From: Methanosarcina acetivorans C2A
GTDB taxonomy: Archaea > Halobacteriota > Methanosarcinia > Methanosarcinales > Methanosarcinaceae
Direction: 5' to 3'
DNA length: 64,000 nucleotides
NCBI RefSeq assembly: GCF_000007345.1
Contig: NC_003552.1
Span: 4,154,001 to 4,218,000, forward strand
This document shows positions 49,378 through 58,212 of the stretch, one piece after another. Position 1 is the first letter of the stretch. Each line of letters starts with the position of its first letter. Made by a program: the position numbers and the translations under genes. Under the pieces are notes generated by a model that was not told the DNA's origin, searched no databases, and saw only the letters and a program-made list of their open reading frames with translations.

Positions 49378-50424
49378 TTACCACACCAGCCTCAGTTTTT
49401 CCATATAAGCAATTACGCTTTGCAGGGCTTCTGGCCTGATCCGGTAGGAAGCGCCTTCATCTTTAAAAATCAGTTCCCCGGTTAGGAGCCGGAAGAGAAT
49501 TTCATCCGCCCTGAATTCAGATCCTATCAGTTCGGCGATTTCGGTTTTTTTCAGGGCCTGGTATGAAAGGATCAGGCTTAAAACGAAAGCCTCTTCGTAC
49601 TCAAGATCGATATCAAATGAAAACTGCCCTATATCTTCATGCTTTATCCCCGGATAATCAAGCCCGAGTTCCCAGATTCTCCATGCAATTCCTGGGTTAC
49701 CTTTTGACTCCAAGTAGATCTTTTCAAACACCATTTCTTCGGCAGTCTGTGTCTCTTCCTCATGCAGGAAGCGGTGCCTCAGATAAGATAAATTTATTTT
49801 CAGGACAGGGACGAAGATTTTCCTACCCAGGGAGGACAGTTCAAGCGGGTATTTTTCTATATATATGAAAGGCTCTTTTTTTGGCTCTTCATCGTTTTCA
49901 AATCTGATTTCTGCTTTCCCATACCTTTTAAGGATAAAGAGCCTGAGATTTTCCTTTTCGAAGGCAGGGATGAAGATCTGTACCGGAAAATACCTCTCGA
50001 TTCCGAAGGCTTCACTCAGGTATCTCCAGGAATAAAGGTTCCAGGTGGCGATGAATAGCTTTTCCTGAGAGCTTATCATGTAAAGAAACTCATAAAAGAT
50101 GTCAAAACCGCCGGGCTTTCGCATGTACAGATAGTGGCAGTTATCAAAGAGCACTACCCTTTTAGTGTCATCAGGAATGGAAATCTCCTTTCTGTCCCGG
50201 ACAATTTCGGAAAAAGTGATTCCTGTTGCCCTGTTCTGATTTATCCTCTCTATTTCGCCAAGCAGAGTCGTCTTTCCGGCAAGAGTTCCGGCTATTATGG
50301 CTATATTCAGTTTTTTCCCTGTCTCATAATCAGCAATTGAAGCCTGTATTTCTCTGATTTCTTCCCTCAGTCCGAGAATTTCACCGAAGCTGTAATCTCC
50401 AGAGTCGCTATGCTGAGTACCCAC
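49378..50424 (-). CDS. P-loop ATPase coupled to the MscS channel gene
   Basis: 348 residues, soluble, from GTG 50422-50424. Walker A is AGTLAGKT (residues 45-52) and Walker B is RVVLFDNCH (D94). The order afterwards (sensor-like LFIATWNLYSW about 125, then a helical domain ESKGNPGIAWRIWELGLD and a C-terminal winged-helix-like region EIAELIGSEFRADEILFRLL) is that of AAA+/STAND-type ATPases such as Orc/MalT-like NTPases. The GNPG-A-R-W motif is the STAND/AAA+ sensor-2-region type. Its function is unknown. The stop abuts the MscS start, suggesting the two proteins are made in step and may interact, for example ATP-dependent control of channel gating. Confidence 0.75.
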   Translation of the reverse strand: MGTQHSDSGDYSFGEILGLREEIREIQASIADYETGKKLNIAIIAGTLAGKTTLLGEIERINQNRATGITFSEIVRDRKEISIPDDTKRVVLFDNCHYLYMRKPGGFDIFYEFLYMISSQEKLFIATWNLYSWRYLSEAFGIERYFPVQIFIPAFEKENLRLFILKRYGKAEIRFENDEEPKKEPFIYIEKYPLELSSLGRKIFVPVLKINLSYLRHRFLHEEETQTAEEMVFEKIYLESKGNPGIAWRIWELGLDYPGIKHEDIGQFSFDIDLEYEEAFVLSLILSYQALKKTEIAELIGSEFRADEILFRLLTGELIFKDEGASYRIRPEALQSVIAYMEKLRLVW

Positions 50425-50778
50425 TGTATCCCCGATTTTATATTCCCTGTATTGTACTTAATAGATACTGCCAAATATTTTTCCATAATTGAGTTATTTT
50501 TCAGGGGCGGGATTCTTTAAAGGCTCTTTAAAGGCTCTTTAAAGGACTCTTTACGGGATTATTTTCAATGATTATTTGAGGAGTTTTTCAAGGACTCTTT
50601 AAAAGACTCTTTAAGACAGTCACAGATATTTCCAAGGCATTGATTTTGCAGAAAATAAATTCGGCTGGAACTTTTAAATATTTATAGCTATTTATAGAGT
50701 TTGAAATTTATTCTTCGAGATTTATTTCTCACTTAATTTACTTTATTGAAAAACCCAACCCTTCCCGGAGAAATAGCT
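50425..50778. other. Divergent spacer with ggctctttaaa repeats
   Basis: Five imperfect copies of (g)gactctttaaa at 50511-50555 and 50590-50617. AT-rich ttaaatatttatagctatttatag (50671-50694) could act as promoter for the plus-strand gene. No gene. Confidence 0.45.
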
Positions 50779-51276
50779 GTGGATGACTGGATGATTTTAA
50801 CCCTTATCCTTTTCCTTGCCCTGCTTATAGTGTACCTGCTCGTCAAATACATCAAATTGAAAGGCAGGGTAGAATCCCGCGCAAGAGACCTGTATGAAGC
50901 TTGGCAAACGCGGGAGATGGAACGACAGGTTTCCGAAAAAGCCGACACTCTCTTTCGGACCTGGAAACTTGACGAGGAGAAAAAAATCCGTCAGGACGCT
51001 GTAAAGAAAAGCGAAGCCGTAATCCGCGGCAAGGTCACAGAACACCTGATCCCTTATTTCCCTGACTTTGAATACAACCCCAAAGATGCAAGGTTCCTCG
51101 GAACTCCTGTGGACTTCATCGTCTTTGACGGGCTTTCCGAAGGAAAAATGAATAAGGTGGTCTTTGTTGAGGTGAAGTCCGGAAAAACGGGAGTTCTTTC
51201 CCAGAGAGAAAAGCTTGTCAGGGAGTGTATTGACAGAGGAAGAGTCAGCTACGAGATCATCCACAACAGGGAATGA
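50779..51276 (+). CDS. Membrane-tethered nuclease-like protein related to archaeal Holliday-junction-resolvase family
   Basis: 165 residues from GTG 50779, chosen because GGAG (50767-50770) is at SD distance; a TTG 33 bases upstream lacks one. The N-terminal helix MILTLILFLALLIVYLLVKY is a membrane anchor. Residues 30-85 are a charged coiled coil. Residues 85-165 carry a PD-(D/E)XK-like core: FLGTPVDFIVFDGL (Asp) and VVFVEVKSGK (E-x-K). This matches the uncharacterised endonuclease-like family described as related to Holliday junction resolvases. The membrane anchor is unusual for a DNA nuclease. It is divergent from the MscS-ATPase operon. Confidence 0.8.
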   Translation: MDDWMILTLILFLALLIVYLLVKYIKLKGRVESRARDLYEAWQTREMERQVSEKADTLFRTWKLDEEKKIRQDAVKKSEAVIRGKVTEHLIPYFPDFEYNPKDARFLGTPVDFIVFDGLSEGKMNKVVFVEVKSGKTGVLSQREKLVRECIDRGRVSYEIIHNRE

Positions 51277-51411
51277 ATTCCAATAATTTCTTATCCTTTT
51301 TGGTAAGTAAGAGTTCATAGGAAGAAAATGACTTATCAATTACGATCATATTCCTTCTATAAACTCAAAATCTATTGAAATTCAAATACTTAACTTTCTG
51401 GGGGGTAAACA

Positions 51412-51774
51412 ATGGCAGAAACAACAGATAATAACAAACCTATGATCTGGAAAGAGCTCGTACTGGGATTCGCTGTAATCGAATCATGCATATATCATTC
51501 GATACGCACAGTACCTATCGTGACTGCAAGTAATGCCGAAGAGGCTCTTTTCACAGATAACCTCAGCAGACTTACCAAATTGGAAGGAGGCGAGACTGTA
51601 AAAGGAGTTCTTCAGGTTCCTTTCCCAACGTATGAGGTAACCGGGTCCGTACCGGTTGAAGGTGAAGAATTCAGCAATGTTCTTCTTTTAGGATACGAGT
51701 ATTCTGGTGTGCAGCCTCCTGACTGGATGGAGGTTCTTAAGAGGAAGGCAGCAAACCCGGAGAAATGTGTGTAA
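51412..51774 (+). CDS. Hypothetical protein
   Basis: 120 residues with a strong SD (GGGGG, 51400-51404) before the ATG. The sequence (KPMIWKELVLGFAVIESCIY, VKGVLQVPFPTYEVTGSVPV, EFSNVLLLGYEYSGVQPPDW) shows no transmembrane helix or known motif, one Cys near the start and one at the penultimate position. I do not recognise it. It lies alone about 135 bp after the nuclease-like gene. Confidence 0.6.
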   Translation: MAETTDNNKPMIWKELVLGFAVIESCIYHSIRTVPIVTASNAEEALFTDNLSRLTKLEGGETVKGVLQVPFPTYEVTGSVPVEGEEFSNVLLLGYEYSGVQPPDWMEVLKRKAANPEKCV

Positions 51775-52118
51775 AATTTGAGTTCGGTATGGAAAACAGC
51801 AATCATTGATAGGTCGGAAAAACACCTGAAAAAAATGTTTGAGTCCGGGAAAAGCAAAATCCGGTTTATCGAAGAGCTAACTCCGCTATCCATAGCCCTT
51901 ATTTGCAGCTCTTTCCCGATTTGTTTATAACTGTCCCGTTTTCTTTTTGCTCATTCCGTTTTTTTCTGTCTTTTTACTTGCCGGTTTTTTGCAGAACTCA
52001 TCTTAATTCTCTCGACAGTTTCACTTGCTAGCTTTTCTAGCCAGAAGCCGACAGGGGCTGAGTTTTTCAGCAAACGTAAGAATACTTTTAAAGCATGAGG
52101 ACTACGCAGTATCGCTTT
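51775..52118. other. Spacer without supported features
   Basis: About 340 bp between the hypothetical gene and the 3' end of the small coiled-coil gene. I see no gene, hairpin or repeat that I can defend; a few T-rich stretches (51945-51980) may end transcription. Confidence 0.3.
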
Positions 52119-52274
52119 TTACTCCAGCTTTTCCCCCTCGACATAGCACCCGAAATATGTATTTTGCTCCACTTTTTTAAGGACACCGCTAATGTTTTCC
52201 AGTGCCGCTTCCATCTTTTCCATTCTCTTCTCTATCTCCTGCAATCTGGCAAGAATTTCCTGATCCGTAGTCAC
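52119..52274 (-). CDS. Small coiled-coil protein
   Basis: 51 residues from GTG 52272-52274, chosen because GGGG lies at SD distance; an ATG 36 bases upstream would add 12 residues. Residues 4-40 are one amphipathic helix with heptad pattern (ILARLQEIEKRMEKMEAALE), and the end is polar (YFGCYVEGEKLE). Probably an oligomerising adaptor or small regulator. I know no family. Confidence 0.55.
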   Translation of the reverse strand: MTTDQEILARLQEIEKRMEKMEAALENISGVLKKVEQNTYFGCYVEGEKLE

Positions 52275-52330
52275 AATTTCAACCCCTTTTAGATCTGCTA
52301 AAGTTAGCATTCAGTATAACAGAAATTTCC

Positions 52331-52410
52331 AATGTGTATTCGGTGTGTATTCAGCGTATTACTCTATTGTATATTCAGTATAATTCTATTGTATATTCAG
52401 TATATTCTGC
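52331..52410. repeat. Short tandem repeats upstream of the THEP1 gene
   Basis: Imperfect units gtgtattc-g and two 22-bp units of the type tctattgtatattcagtata (52363-52407). Non-coding. Confidence 0.6.
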
Positions 52411-52506
52411 AATGTTTTTATAGTCAACGTAAAATGGGTTAACGGCTTGTTTATATAAGCCAGGTATATTTTCCGGGAAATGAGAATAGAAGGGAAAGAA
52501 AAAACC

Positions 52507-53034
52507 ATGTTGAGAATTGCAGTAACAGGCAGTCCGGGGGTAGGGAAATCAACAGTCGTAGCAAAAACTGCCGAAAAACTTGCCGAAAAGCCAGGCTTTA
52601 AAATAGGCGGCATCAGGACCGCCGAAATCCGTAAAGAAGGGCATAGGGAAGGCTTCTCAATCAGGGACCTTGCGACAGGAAAGACAGGAATTCTTAGCCA
52701 CGTTAAAGGCAGCGGACCCAGGCTTGGAAAATATCACGTCAACCTGGACGACCTTGAGAGGATCGGAGCAAACGCGGTCAGGAACGCCCTTGCCTGCGAT
52801 CTGGTAGTCATAGATGAGATAGGGCCGATGGAGCTTATATCTCAATCTTTCGTTTCTGCGGTTGAGGAAGTTCTGGAATCAGATAAACCTGTTCTGGCTG
52901 TGCTTCACCATTCAAGCAGGCATCCGCTTGCGCAGAGGTTTAGAAAAGGGTTTGAGGTTTTGACGGTTGATAAGGGGAACCGGGATGAATTACCTGAAAA
53001 AATCACAAATCGTTTCCTCAGGAAATTGGGCTGA
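52507..53034 (+). CDS. THEP1-type nucleoside-triphosphatase
   Basis: 175 residues from ATG 52507 (MLRIAVTGSPGVGKST). An earlier ATG at 52480 would add nine residues; it coincides with the start expected from the TATA tttatata (52450-52457), so leaderless initiation there is possible. Walker A is GSPGVGKST, Walker B is DLVVIDEIGPMEL, and the end has VLHHSSRHPLAQRF, all typical of the KTI12-related THEP1 NTPases, small cytosolic enzymes that hydrolyse NTPs with relaxed base specificity. The physiological role is unclear. Single gene. Confidence 0.9.
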   Translation: MLRIAVTGSPGVGKSTVVAKTAEKLAEKPGFKIGGIRTAEIRKEGHREGFSIRDLATGKTGILSHVKGSGPRLGKYHVNLDDLERIGANAVRNALACDLVVIDEIGPMELISQSFVSAVEEVLESDKPVLAVLHHSSRHPLAQRFRKGFEVLTVDKGNRDELPEKITNRFLRKLG

Positions 53035-53218
53035 AACTGATTCTTCGCGTTCCACTACTGCTGTTTTTTCCTGCCTGAACCAAACTTTTGCGATATTTTT
53101 AGTACCGGGGATAATTACGGGGCTGTCTCGTCCACGGTGAGGGCACACTGTAAAGCTTCCGGCCTCGTCAAAGAGAGGTAAGTTGCCTTTGATACGCAGG
53201 GGACGTGAGTATTCTGCT

Positions 53219-53398
53219 TTACTTCTGGGAGAGCAGGGCTAGCAGGATTACTAAAACTATGATCAAAAGTTTTGAGGCAACCAGAATTAGTTTTTTTCTC
53301 AATATCTCCTCTCTTTCGGATTTCACTTCTTTTTCCGTTTTTCCTGTTTGTTCCGGTTTTTTATCTTTTTCGGGGTTTTGCTCCAGACTTTCGGTCAT
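53219..53398 (-). CDS. Small charged protein with a C-terminal membrane helix
   Basis: 59 residues: MTESLEQNPEKDKKPEQTGK, then a very charged middle, then LRKKLILVASKLLIIVLVIL and LALLSQK. The first 38 residues are Lys/Glu-rich and disordered, and the last 21 form a single hydrophobic helix, so it is a tail-anchored protein. An aggaacgagaagg stretch before the ATG can serve as SD. Codon use looks normal. No family recognised. It lies between the THEP1 gene and the GTPase gene. Confidence 0.55.
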   Translation of the reverse strand: MTESLEQNPEKDKKPEQTGKTEKEVKSEREEILRKKLILVASKLLIIVLVILLALLSQK

Positions 53399-53534
53399 CC
53401 TTCTCGTTCCTGATCTTTGTATGTTGATTTCTTTTTAAAGCTTGAATAATTTTTCTTTTTTTCCGGGTAAACCGTAACGAATATGGCCAGATTTTGTTCC
53501 GGAGCAGGAGCTTCATTAATTTCTCAGATATTTC

Positions 53535-54299
53535 TCAGATAAGCAGTAGCCCGGTTTGCCAGTCGTTGATTATTCTGATAGCCGTCCTCATTTCGTCTAC
53601 CTCTCCTTTCTTCTGGAGGAAATTGCACTGTTTGCCTATCAGTTCAAGTCCTGAGTAAGAGTCCTGGGTTTCGAGGGTGACATTATAAAAGACCTCAAGG
53701 GCAGTTTTGTTTTCGACAAGCATTTTTTCTATTATCTTAAGGGCAACCCCGATAGGGTCCTTCAGGTGGGTCGCATCCTTTATCCCCAGCAGGCCCTGTA
53801 CATAGTCATCATTTTCATCGAAGGGAATGACTCCGGGGGTATCCACAAACATAATGCGTGACCCTGCACCCACGTGCTGCACGCCTTTTGTGTGGCCGGA
53901 TACGGGGGAAGTGCTAGCCCTGTGCCTGCCGGTAACCCCGTTGATAACGGAGGATTTGCCCACATTGGGATAACCGAGGGTGCCGACAAGGATATCCTGC
54001 CCTTTTATACAGGCAGATGCAAGGATCTGATGCCTTAACATGGTTGTCCCGAACCTGGCCTTGCCGGACACAAAAACCGTGGGGGCAATTCTTGAGAGGC
54101 GGGCTTTGGTTTTCTCAAGTTTATCTTTTGAGACAAGGTCGCACTTATTGATGACTATTATGAAAGGCTTCTTTAAACGAATGATTTCCTTTTCAACCTC
54201 GTTGTTTCGGGTCTCATCAGGAAACCGGGCATCTATGACTTCAAGAAGGACATCGGCTTTTTTTATAACGTCCCTTACCAGAACTTTGTAGCTTGTCAT
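53535..54299 (-). CDS. Circularly permuted GTPase (YlqF/RbgA-like family)
   Basis: 254 residues. The GTPase motifs occur in permuted order: G4 NKCD (51-54), G5 SGKA (78-81), G1 GYPNVGKSS (109-117) and G3 DTPG (153-156). This defines the YlqF/YawG-type cpGTPases that act in ribosome assembly. The C-terminal part (GVALKIIEKMLVENKTALEV, LELIGKQCNFLQKKGEVDEM) matches the archaeal members. It is probably needed for large-subunit maturation in the cytosol. Single gene, weak SD. Confidence 0.93.
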   Translation of the reverse strand: MTSYKVLVRDVIKKADVLLEVIDARFPDETRNNEVEKEIIRLKKPFIIVINKCDLVSKDKLEKTKARLSRIAPTVFVSGKARFGTTMLRHQILASACIKGQDILVGTLGYPNVGKSSVINGVTGRHRASTSPVSGHTKGVQHVGAGSRIMFVDTPGVIPFDENDDYVQGLLGIKDATHLKDPIGVALKIIEKMLVENKTALEVFYNVTLETQDSYSGLELIGKQCNFLQKKGEVDEMRTAIRIINDWQTGLLLI

Positions 54300-54454
54300 C
54301 GGGCTGTGCTATGATGGGGTAAGGATATAAGGATATCTCTAAATCAGGGTGTCTTCAAACCTGGCTCTCTTCAAATGGTAAACTTTTGTTTCCATAACCC
54401 GTAACTTGAGGAATGAAGTAAATACAAAACAATAAAAGGAGCAGTTAGTAACCG

Positions 54455-54640
54455 ATGAATCTACCAAAATCAGGCAACGCTTTTTCAGCTAATTTTTTTT
54501 CAGCTAATTTTTTTTCAGCTAATTTTTTTTCAGCTAATTTTTTTTCAGCTAATTTTTTCGGCTGCAGAGTTTCAGTTATTCCAATACCTTTAGGACAGGT
54601 TCAACTGTTCTCTTTCGGGTTACTGGCAGTTCGAATCTGA
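54455..54640 (+). CDS. Doubtful repeat-encoded ORF
   Basis: 61 codons starting 18 bases after AAAGGAGC; the product has five FSANF repeats from the 15-bp array at 54481-54555 and overlaps the 3' end of the kinase gene on the other strand. The SD is rather far from the ATG. It is more likely a by-product of the microsatellite than a gene. Confidence 0.15.
   Translation: MNLPKSGNAFSANFFSANFFSANFFSANFFSANFFGCRVSVIPIPLGQVQLFSFGLLAVRI
54481..54555. repeat. 15-bp tandem repeat, five units
   Basis: Five perfect copies of tttttcagctaattt, just beyond the stop of the minus-strand kinase gene. The T-rich units on the plus strand are A-rich on the kinase mRNA strand. Likely to vary by slippage. Confidence 0.92.
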
Positions 54641-56861
54641 AAGACGAACCTTCGCCTATTTTGCTTTCCACATAAATATTTCCGCCATGCATTTCAACAT
54701 ATTTTTTTACCAGGGTCAGCCCCAATCCCGTACCTTCAAAATTGCGGCTTAGAGAAGAATCGATCTGGATAAATGGCTTAAATATCTTTTCAAAGCTGTC
54801 CTCAGGAATTCCTATTCCCGTGTCTTTGACCTCGATAGTTACAAGGAGGCCTTCCTGTTTCAAGGTTACATCAATCGAACCGCCGGCGGGTGTGAACTTA
54901 ATGGCATTACTTAATAAGTTCTCCATAATCTGTCGGAACTTGCCTTCATCAGCAGTGATCCACAACGTTCTGTTTTCGGACTGGTAATTTAATATTATAT
55001 TCTTCTCCTGAGCTTGAGGAAGAACCACTGAGATTACTTTATTGATAGATTCATCTACGGAAAACTTTTCCACATTGAGATCTTCTTCTCCAGATTCTGC
55101 TTTTGATAAATCGAGTATGTCGTTGATAATTTCGAGAAGGTTTTTTCCGCTTGAAGAGATGAACTGGACGTACCGGGATTGTTTTTCGTTCAGGGGCCCT
55201 GCAATTTCTTCTTTTAGCAGGTCAGAAAACCCGATTATGGAGTTCAGAGGAGTCTTCAGTTCGTGGCTCATGTTGGTTAAAAATTCGCTTTTTGTGCGGT
55301 TTGCCACCTCGGCAGCTGTTTTTGCATTTATCAGCGCCTCTTCTGCTTTTTTTCTAACGGTTATATCCCTTATAACCACGATATTTGCCGGCTGGTTCTG
55401 GTAGATTATTTTTGTACCAAGCCCTTCAATCCAGAAATGTTCCCCCATTGAAGAGATTGCTTTGTAAACACTGAGGTAACCCCCCTGATTATTGAGGACG
55501 TTTATCTGGTCTCTAATCGCAACAGGCACTGATTCGGGAGCGAGGTATTTTGCAATGTTCGTGCCTGTTATCTTTTCGAGCTCCACATTAAACATTTTTC
55601 CAACAGCAGCGTTTGCAGCAATGACTTCCCCTTCAAAGTTAAGTATGATTATACCGTCAAGAGTATTGTTGACAAGAGCACGGAAGTTCTCTTCGCTTGA
55701 TTTCAGATCCCTCTCCGCTTTTTTACGTTCCGTAATGTCCCGGACATACACTATCAGCCTATCTTCGTCGCCCAGTTTGAATGTTCGGGTTGCAATTTCA
55801 GCTGTAAAGAACGTACCGTCCTTTCTTTTGTTTATGCTCTCGATGGTTTTATTCTCCGAGACTGCTTTACCGGTGGTTATTATCTCCGGAATACTTTGCA
55901 TGAAGTCTTCCCGAAGAATATTATCCACATTCAGCTCCAGCATTTCTTCTTTACCGTACCCGAAGATTCGGCAGGCTGCTTCGTTACAGTCAACAATTTT
56001 TCCACTATTTGCCCCTATAATTATGCCGTCAATTGAGAGTTCTACAACCTGTTTGAATTTTTCTTCCGATTCCGTAAGTTCCCTTTCTATCTTTTTGCTT
56101 GCAGTAACATCATAGACATTTGTAAAAAAAAGTTCCCTGCCTCTGATATTGATTGTATTGATATACATCTCCACATGCCTTATTTCTCCACTGGCAAGCT
56201 TATGGCAGGAATAGAAATGGCCTTTCTTTTCGGAAAAAACCTGCTGGCTGATTTTTCTATTTCTTTCCCGGGAGTATATGCTAATATCAGTGATTTTTTT
56301 TGCAGTCATCTCCGCATACGTATACCCGTAGTAAGCACATGCAGGCTCGTTTGCATCGGCAATAAGGTAATCGACCGGGTCTATGAGAAGGGTGACAGCC
56401 GGGCTGTTGTTAAAAAGCTGTTTATACCTGTTCTCGCTTTCCTGCAGGGCTTCATAATTCTTTTTTATCCGGATTAAAGACTTTATCCTTGTTTTAAGCT
56501 CAAACCTGTTTATCGGCTTGTGAATGAAATCGTCAGCTCCGCACCGAGTTGCTTTCATTTTATTTGTTTTCTCAAAAAATCTGGAAATTATGATTATAGG
56601 TATGAACCTGTATTCGGGATCACTTTTGAGTGTGCTGCAGATCTCATACCCGTCATTCTCAGGCAGCATCAGGTCCAATAATATCAAATCCGGAAGTTTA
56701 GCTTTCACAAGTTCGATAGCTTCTTTTCCGCTGTATGCAGGGATAGGAAGATATTCATCTTCGAGCTGTAAACATAGTAACTCTACTTGGTCTTTTTCGT
56801 CATCAATTATGAGAACTTTTGGTTTATCGGAAGTGTACAATTCGATCATCTTGAATACCAT
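54576..56861 (-). CDS. Receiver-PAS-histidine kinase hybrid
   Basis: 761 residues, soluble. An N-terminal receiver domain (about 14-130) has acidic residues D20/D21, phospho-acceptor D63 (LLDLMLPENDG) and K114-type motif HKPIN. Three PAS domains follow at about 145-260, 265-385 and 390-510. HisKA has H533 in NMSHELKTPLNS, and the HATPase domain (about 635-745) shows NLLSNAIKFTP, DTGIGIP and GTGLGLTLV. The receiver-first order suggests that the kinase is itself controlled by phosphorylation from another kinase, perhaps one of the two receiver-less kinases in this window. ATG at codon 5 (MIELYTS) is an alternative start. A 15-bp repeat array follows the stop. Confidence 0.92.
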   Translation of the reverse strand: MVFKMIELYTSDKPKVLIIDDEKDQVELLCLQLEDEYLPIPAYSGKEAIELVKAKLPDLILLDLMLPENDGYEICSTLKSDPEYRFIPIIIISRFFEKTNKMKATRCGADDFIHKPINRFELKTRIKSLIRIKKNYEALQESENRYKQLFNNSPAVTLLIDPVDYLIADANEPACAYYGYTYAEMTAKKITDISIYSRERNRKISQQVFSEKKGHFYSCHKLASGEIRHVEMYINTINIRGRELFFTNVYDVTASKKIERELTESEEKFKQVVELSIDGIIIGANSGKIVDCNEAACRIFGYGKEEMLELNVDNILREDFMQSIPEIITTGKAVSENKTIESINKRKDGTFFTAEIATRTFKLGDEDRLIVYVRDITERKKAERDLKSSEENFRALVNNTLDGIIILNFEGEVIAANAAVGKMFNVELEKITGTNIAKYLAPESVPVAIRDQINVLNNQGGYLSVYKAISSMGEHFWIEGLGTKIIYQNQPANIVVIRDITVRKKAEEALINAKTAAEVANRTKSEFLTNMSHELKTPLNSIIGFSDLLKEEIAGPLNEKQSRYVQFISSSGKNLLEIINDILDLSKAESGEEDLNVEKFSVDESINKVISVVLPQAQEKNIILNYQSENRTLWITADEGKFRQIMENLLSNAIKFTPAGGSIDVTLKQEGLLVTIEVKDTGIGIPEDSFEKIFKPFIQIDSSLSRNFEGTGLGLTLVKKYVEMHGGNIYVESKIGEGSSFRFELPVTRKRTVEPVLKVLE

Positions 56862-57594
56862 TTTTCATGGTTTTGCAACTGAATGGAAAATATTATATAG
56901 ATTCACTATCTCTATGGATTTCAACTTATTTATATTCTTTTCCAAAAAAAATTTAGAAAGTGTTGAGTGGTAACTTATTTTTCTTCGGGATTATTTCTCT
57001 TTCTTGTATTATTTATGTATAAATAATCGTTATTTTCAGCCCTAATATTCCTTTTTCATTTGCTGAAAATTCTAACATTTCTTGGACCATATTCTAGTCA
57101 AATAATTAAATAAGTCAATAAAGACAGACAAAAAATATTTGCACCATTTGCAGCATCTTTGCACTAAATTCTCCCATATCAGTAAAATTTATTTTTTTCT
57201 GTTTGTTCGAAATAAGCCTGGTTGAAATTAAAGGCTTGATTAATTGAAAAAGGGTTAAAAGTTAAGATTAAAAAAGATTCAAGTTGAATTCAAAAGATGG
57301 GCAATCGGATTGATTGTTTTATTTATGCAGGAGTCCGGGAAAGAATCTCTCGGTTATCATCCCTGCGCCATCCCGGGCTTAAACAGGTCGACCACCCCGA
57401 TAAATTCTTTTCTTAACGCTGGGACCCATTTAAATTCACAGGTAAATATAAATGCCTTCGCCAGCCTGTCTGGGAAAACGACAAGATACAGCGAATATGG
57501 TTGAACGGATCAGATATATCTATAATTTGATCCGCTTAAGCAAAAAGAAAAAGTAATGTTACTTATCCATAGGTTAGTCCTATTGAGCGATCAT
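56862..57594. other. Long spacer upstream of the receiver-PAS kinase
   Basis: AT-rich without a supported gene. The first 100 bases (attatatagattcac near 56890-56905) hold promoter candidates for the kinase on the minus strand. Open frames near 57310-57500 lack SD and recognisable sequence. Confidence 0.3.
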
Positions 57595-57700
57595 AGAGAA
57601 CGAAAAGGATGGCGGATTGTTGCGATTACATCGCAACTACCAGGAAATCGGAGATTTCATGTGATCCCAAATAGCAATTCGGGAATCGCAACTAGAGAAT
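57595..57700 (-). repeat. Dispersed palindromic repeat, inverted relative of 47.85 kb
   Basis: Contains the hairpin gttgcga-ttaca-tcgcaac (57618-57636). On the minus strand the segment matches 47840-47915 in order: cccgaattgc, gggatca, gaaa, agattt, ctgg, agttgcgatgtaatcgcaac. This defines an intergenic repeat family of roughly 80-100 bp with a conserved 19-bp palindromic core. Confidence 0.7.
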
Positions 57701-57728
57701 CAAAAAATGAAATCCTGGTTTTTAAAAC

Positions 57729-58007
57729 TCAGTTTTCAGTTTTTTCCCAGTATTCTTCAGCTTCTTCTTCCATTTCTTCCAGCCTGTCGTAATAGTCCGG
57801 AAATTCGTTAAGGTGAGCCAGGGCAATCTTTCCTGTCATTATGGGATCGTCGTTCGTGACGTTTGTTGCGGGGTCTATGGTTCCGTGTTCCAGCTCTACG
57901 TCCATGCCTCTGCGGAACTGGTCAACATCGAATTTGTCCCAGGTTAATCCTAGCTGTTCCCCAACTGCCTTTGCTTCTTCAGCGGTAAAACTTTTGGTTG
58001 TCAACAT
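57729..58007 (-). CDS. DUF5661-like protein
   Basis: 92 residues from ATG 58005-58007, supported by GGAGTGA just upstream; a GTG six bases earlier is possible. The whole length fits DUF5661: FTAEEAKAVGEQLGLTWDKF, then QFRRGMDVELEHGTIDPATN and DPIMTGKIALAHLNEFPDYY. These are small soluble alpha-helical proteins of unknown function. The acidic tail EEMEEEAEEYWEKTEN is typical. Single gene. Confidence 0.87.
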   Translation of the reverse strand: MLTTKSFTAEEAKAVGEQLGLTWDKFDVDQFRRGMDVELEHGTIDPATNVTNDDPIMTGKIALAHLNEFPDYYDRLEEMEEEAEEYWEKTEN

Positions 58008-58212
58008 TATCACTCCGTTTAATGGTTTGATCTGTTTTTGTACTTAAGGTTTGCCCTGTGGAATGTCCTTCTTTTCGTTTTTCCTTGCGCAGGAGATTTT
58101 TATCCTTAGTAAAAAGGTACTTCCTGTCATTAAATTATGTTTCCAGATACTAAAGAGCATTTCCTGTCATCATATTTATCTAGATATGAAATTATGAATG
58201 AGGGAGAAAAAC

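Noticed and set aside
53205-53438. 77-codon plus-strand frame
   Set aside because: It lies opposite the small tail-anchored protein 53219-53398, which has a sensible charged-plus-helix layout and a usable SD.
57310-57504. 64-codon plus-strand frame
   Set aside because: No SD, no recognisable sequence, in a long spacer.
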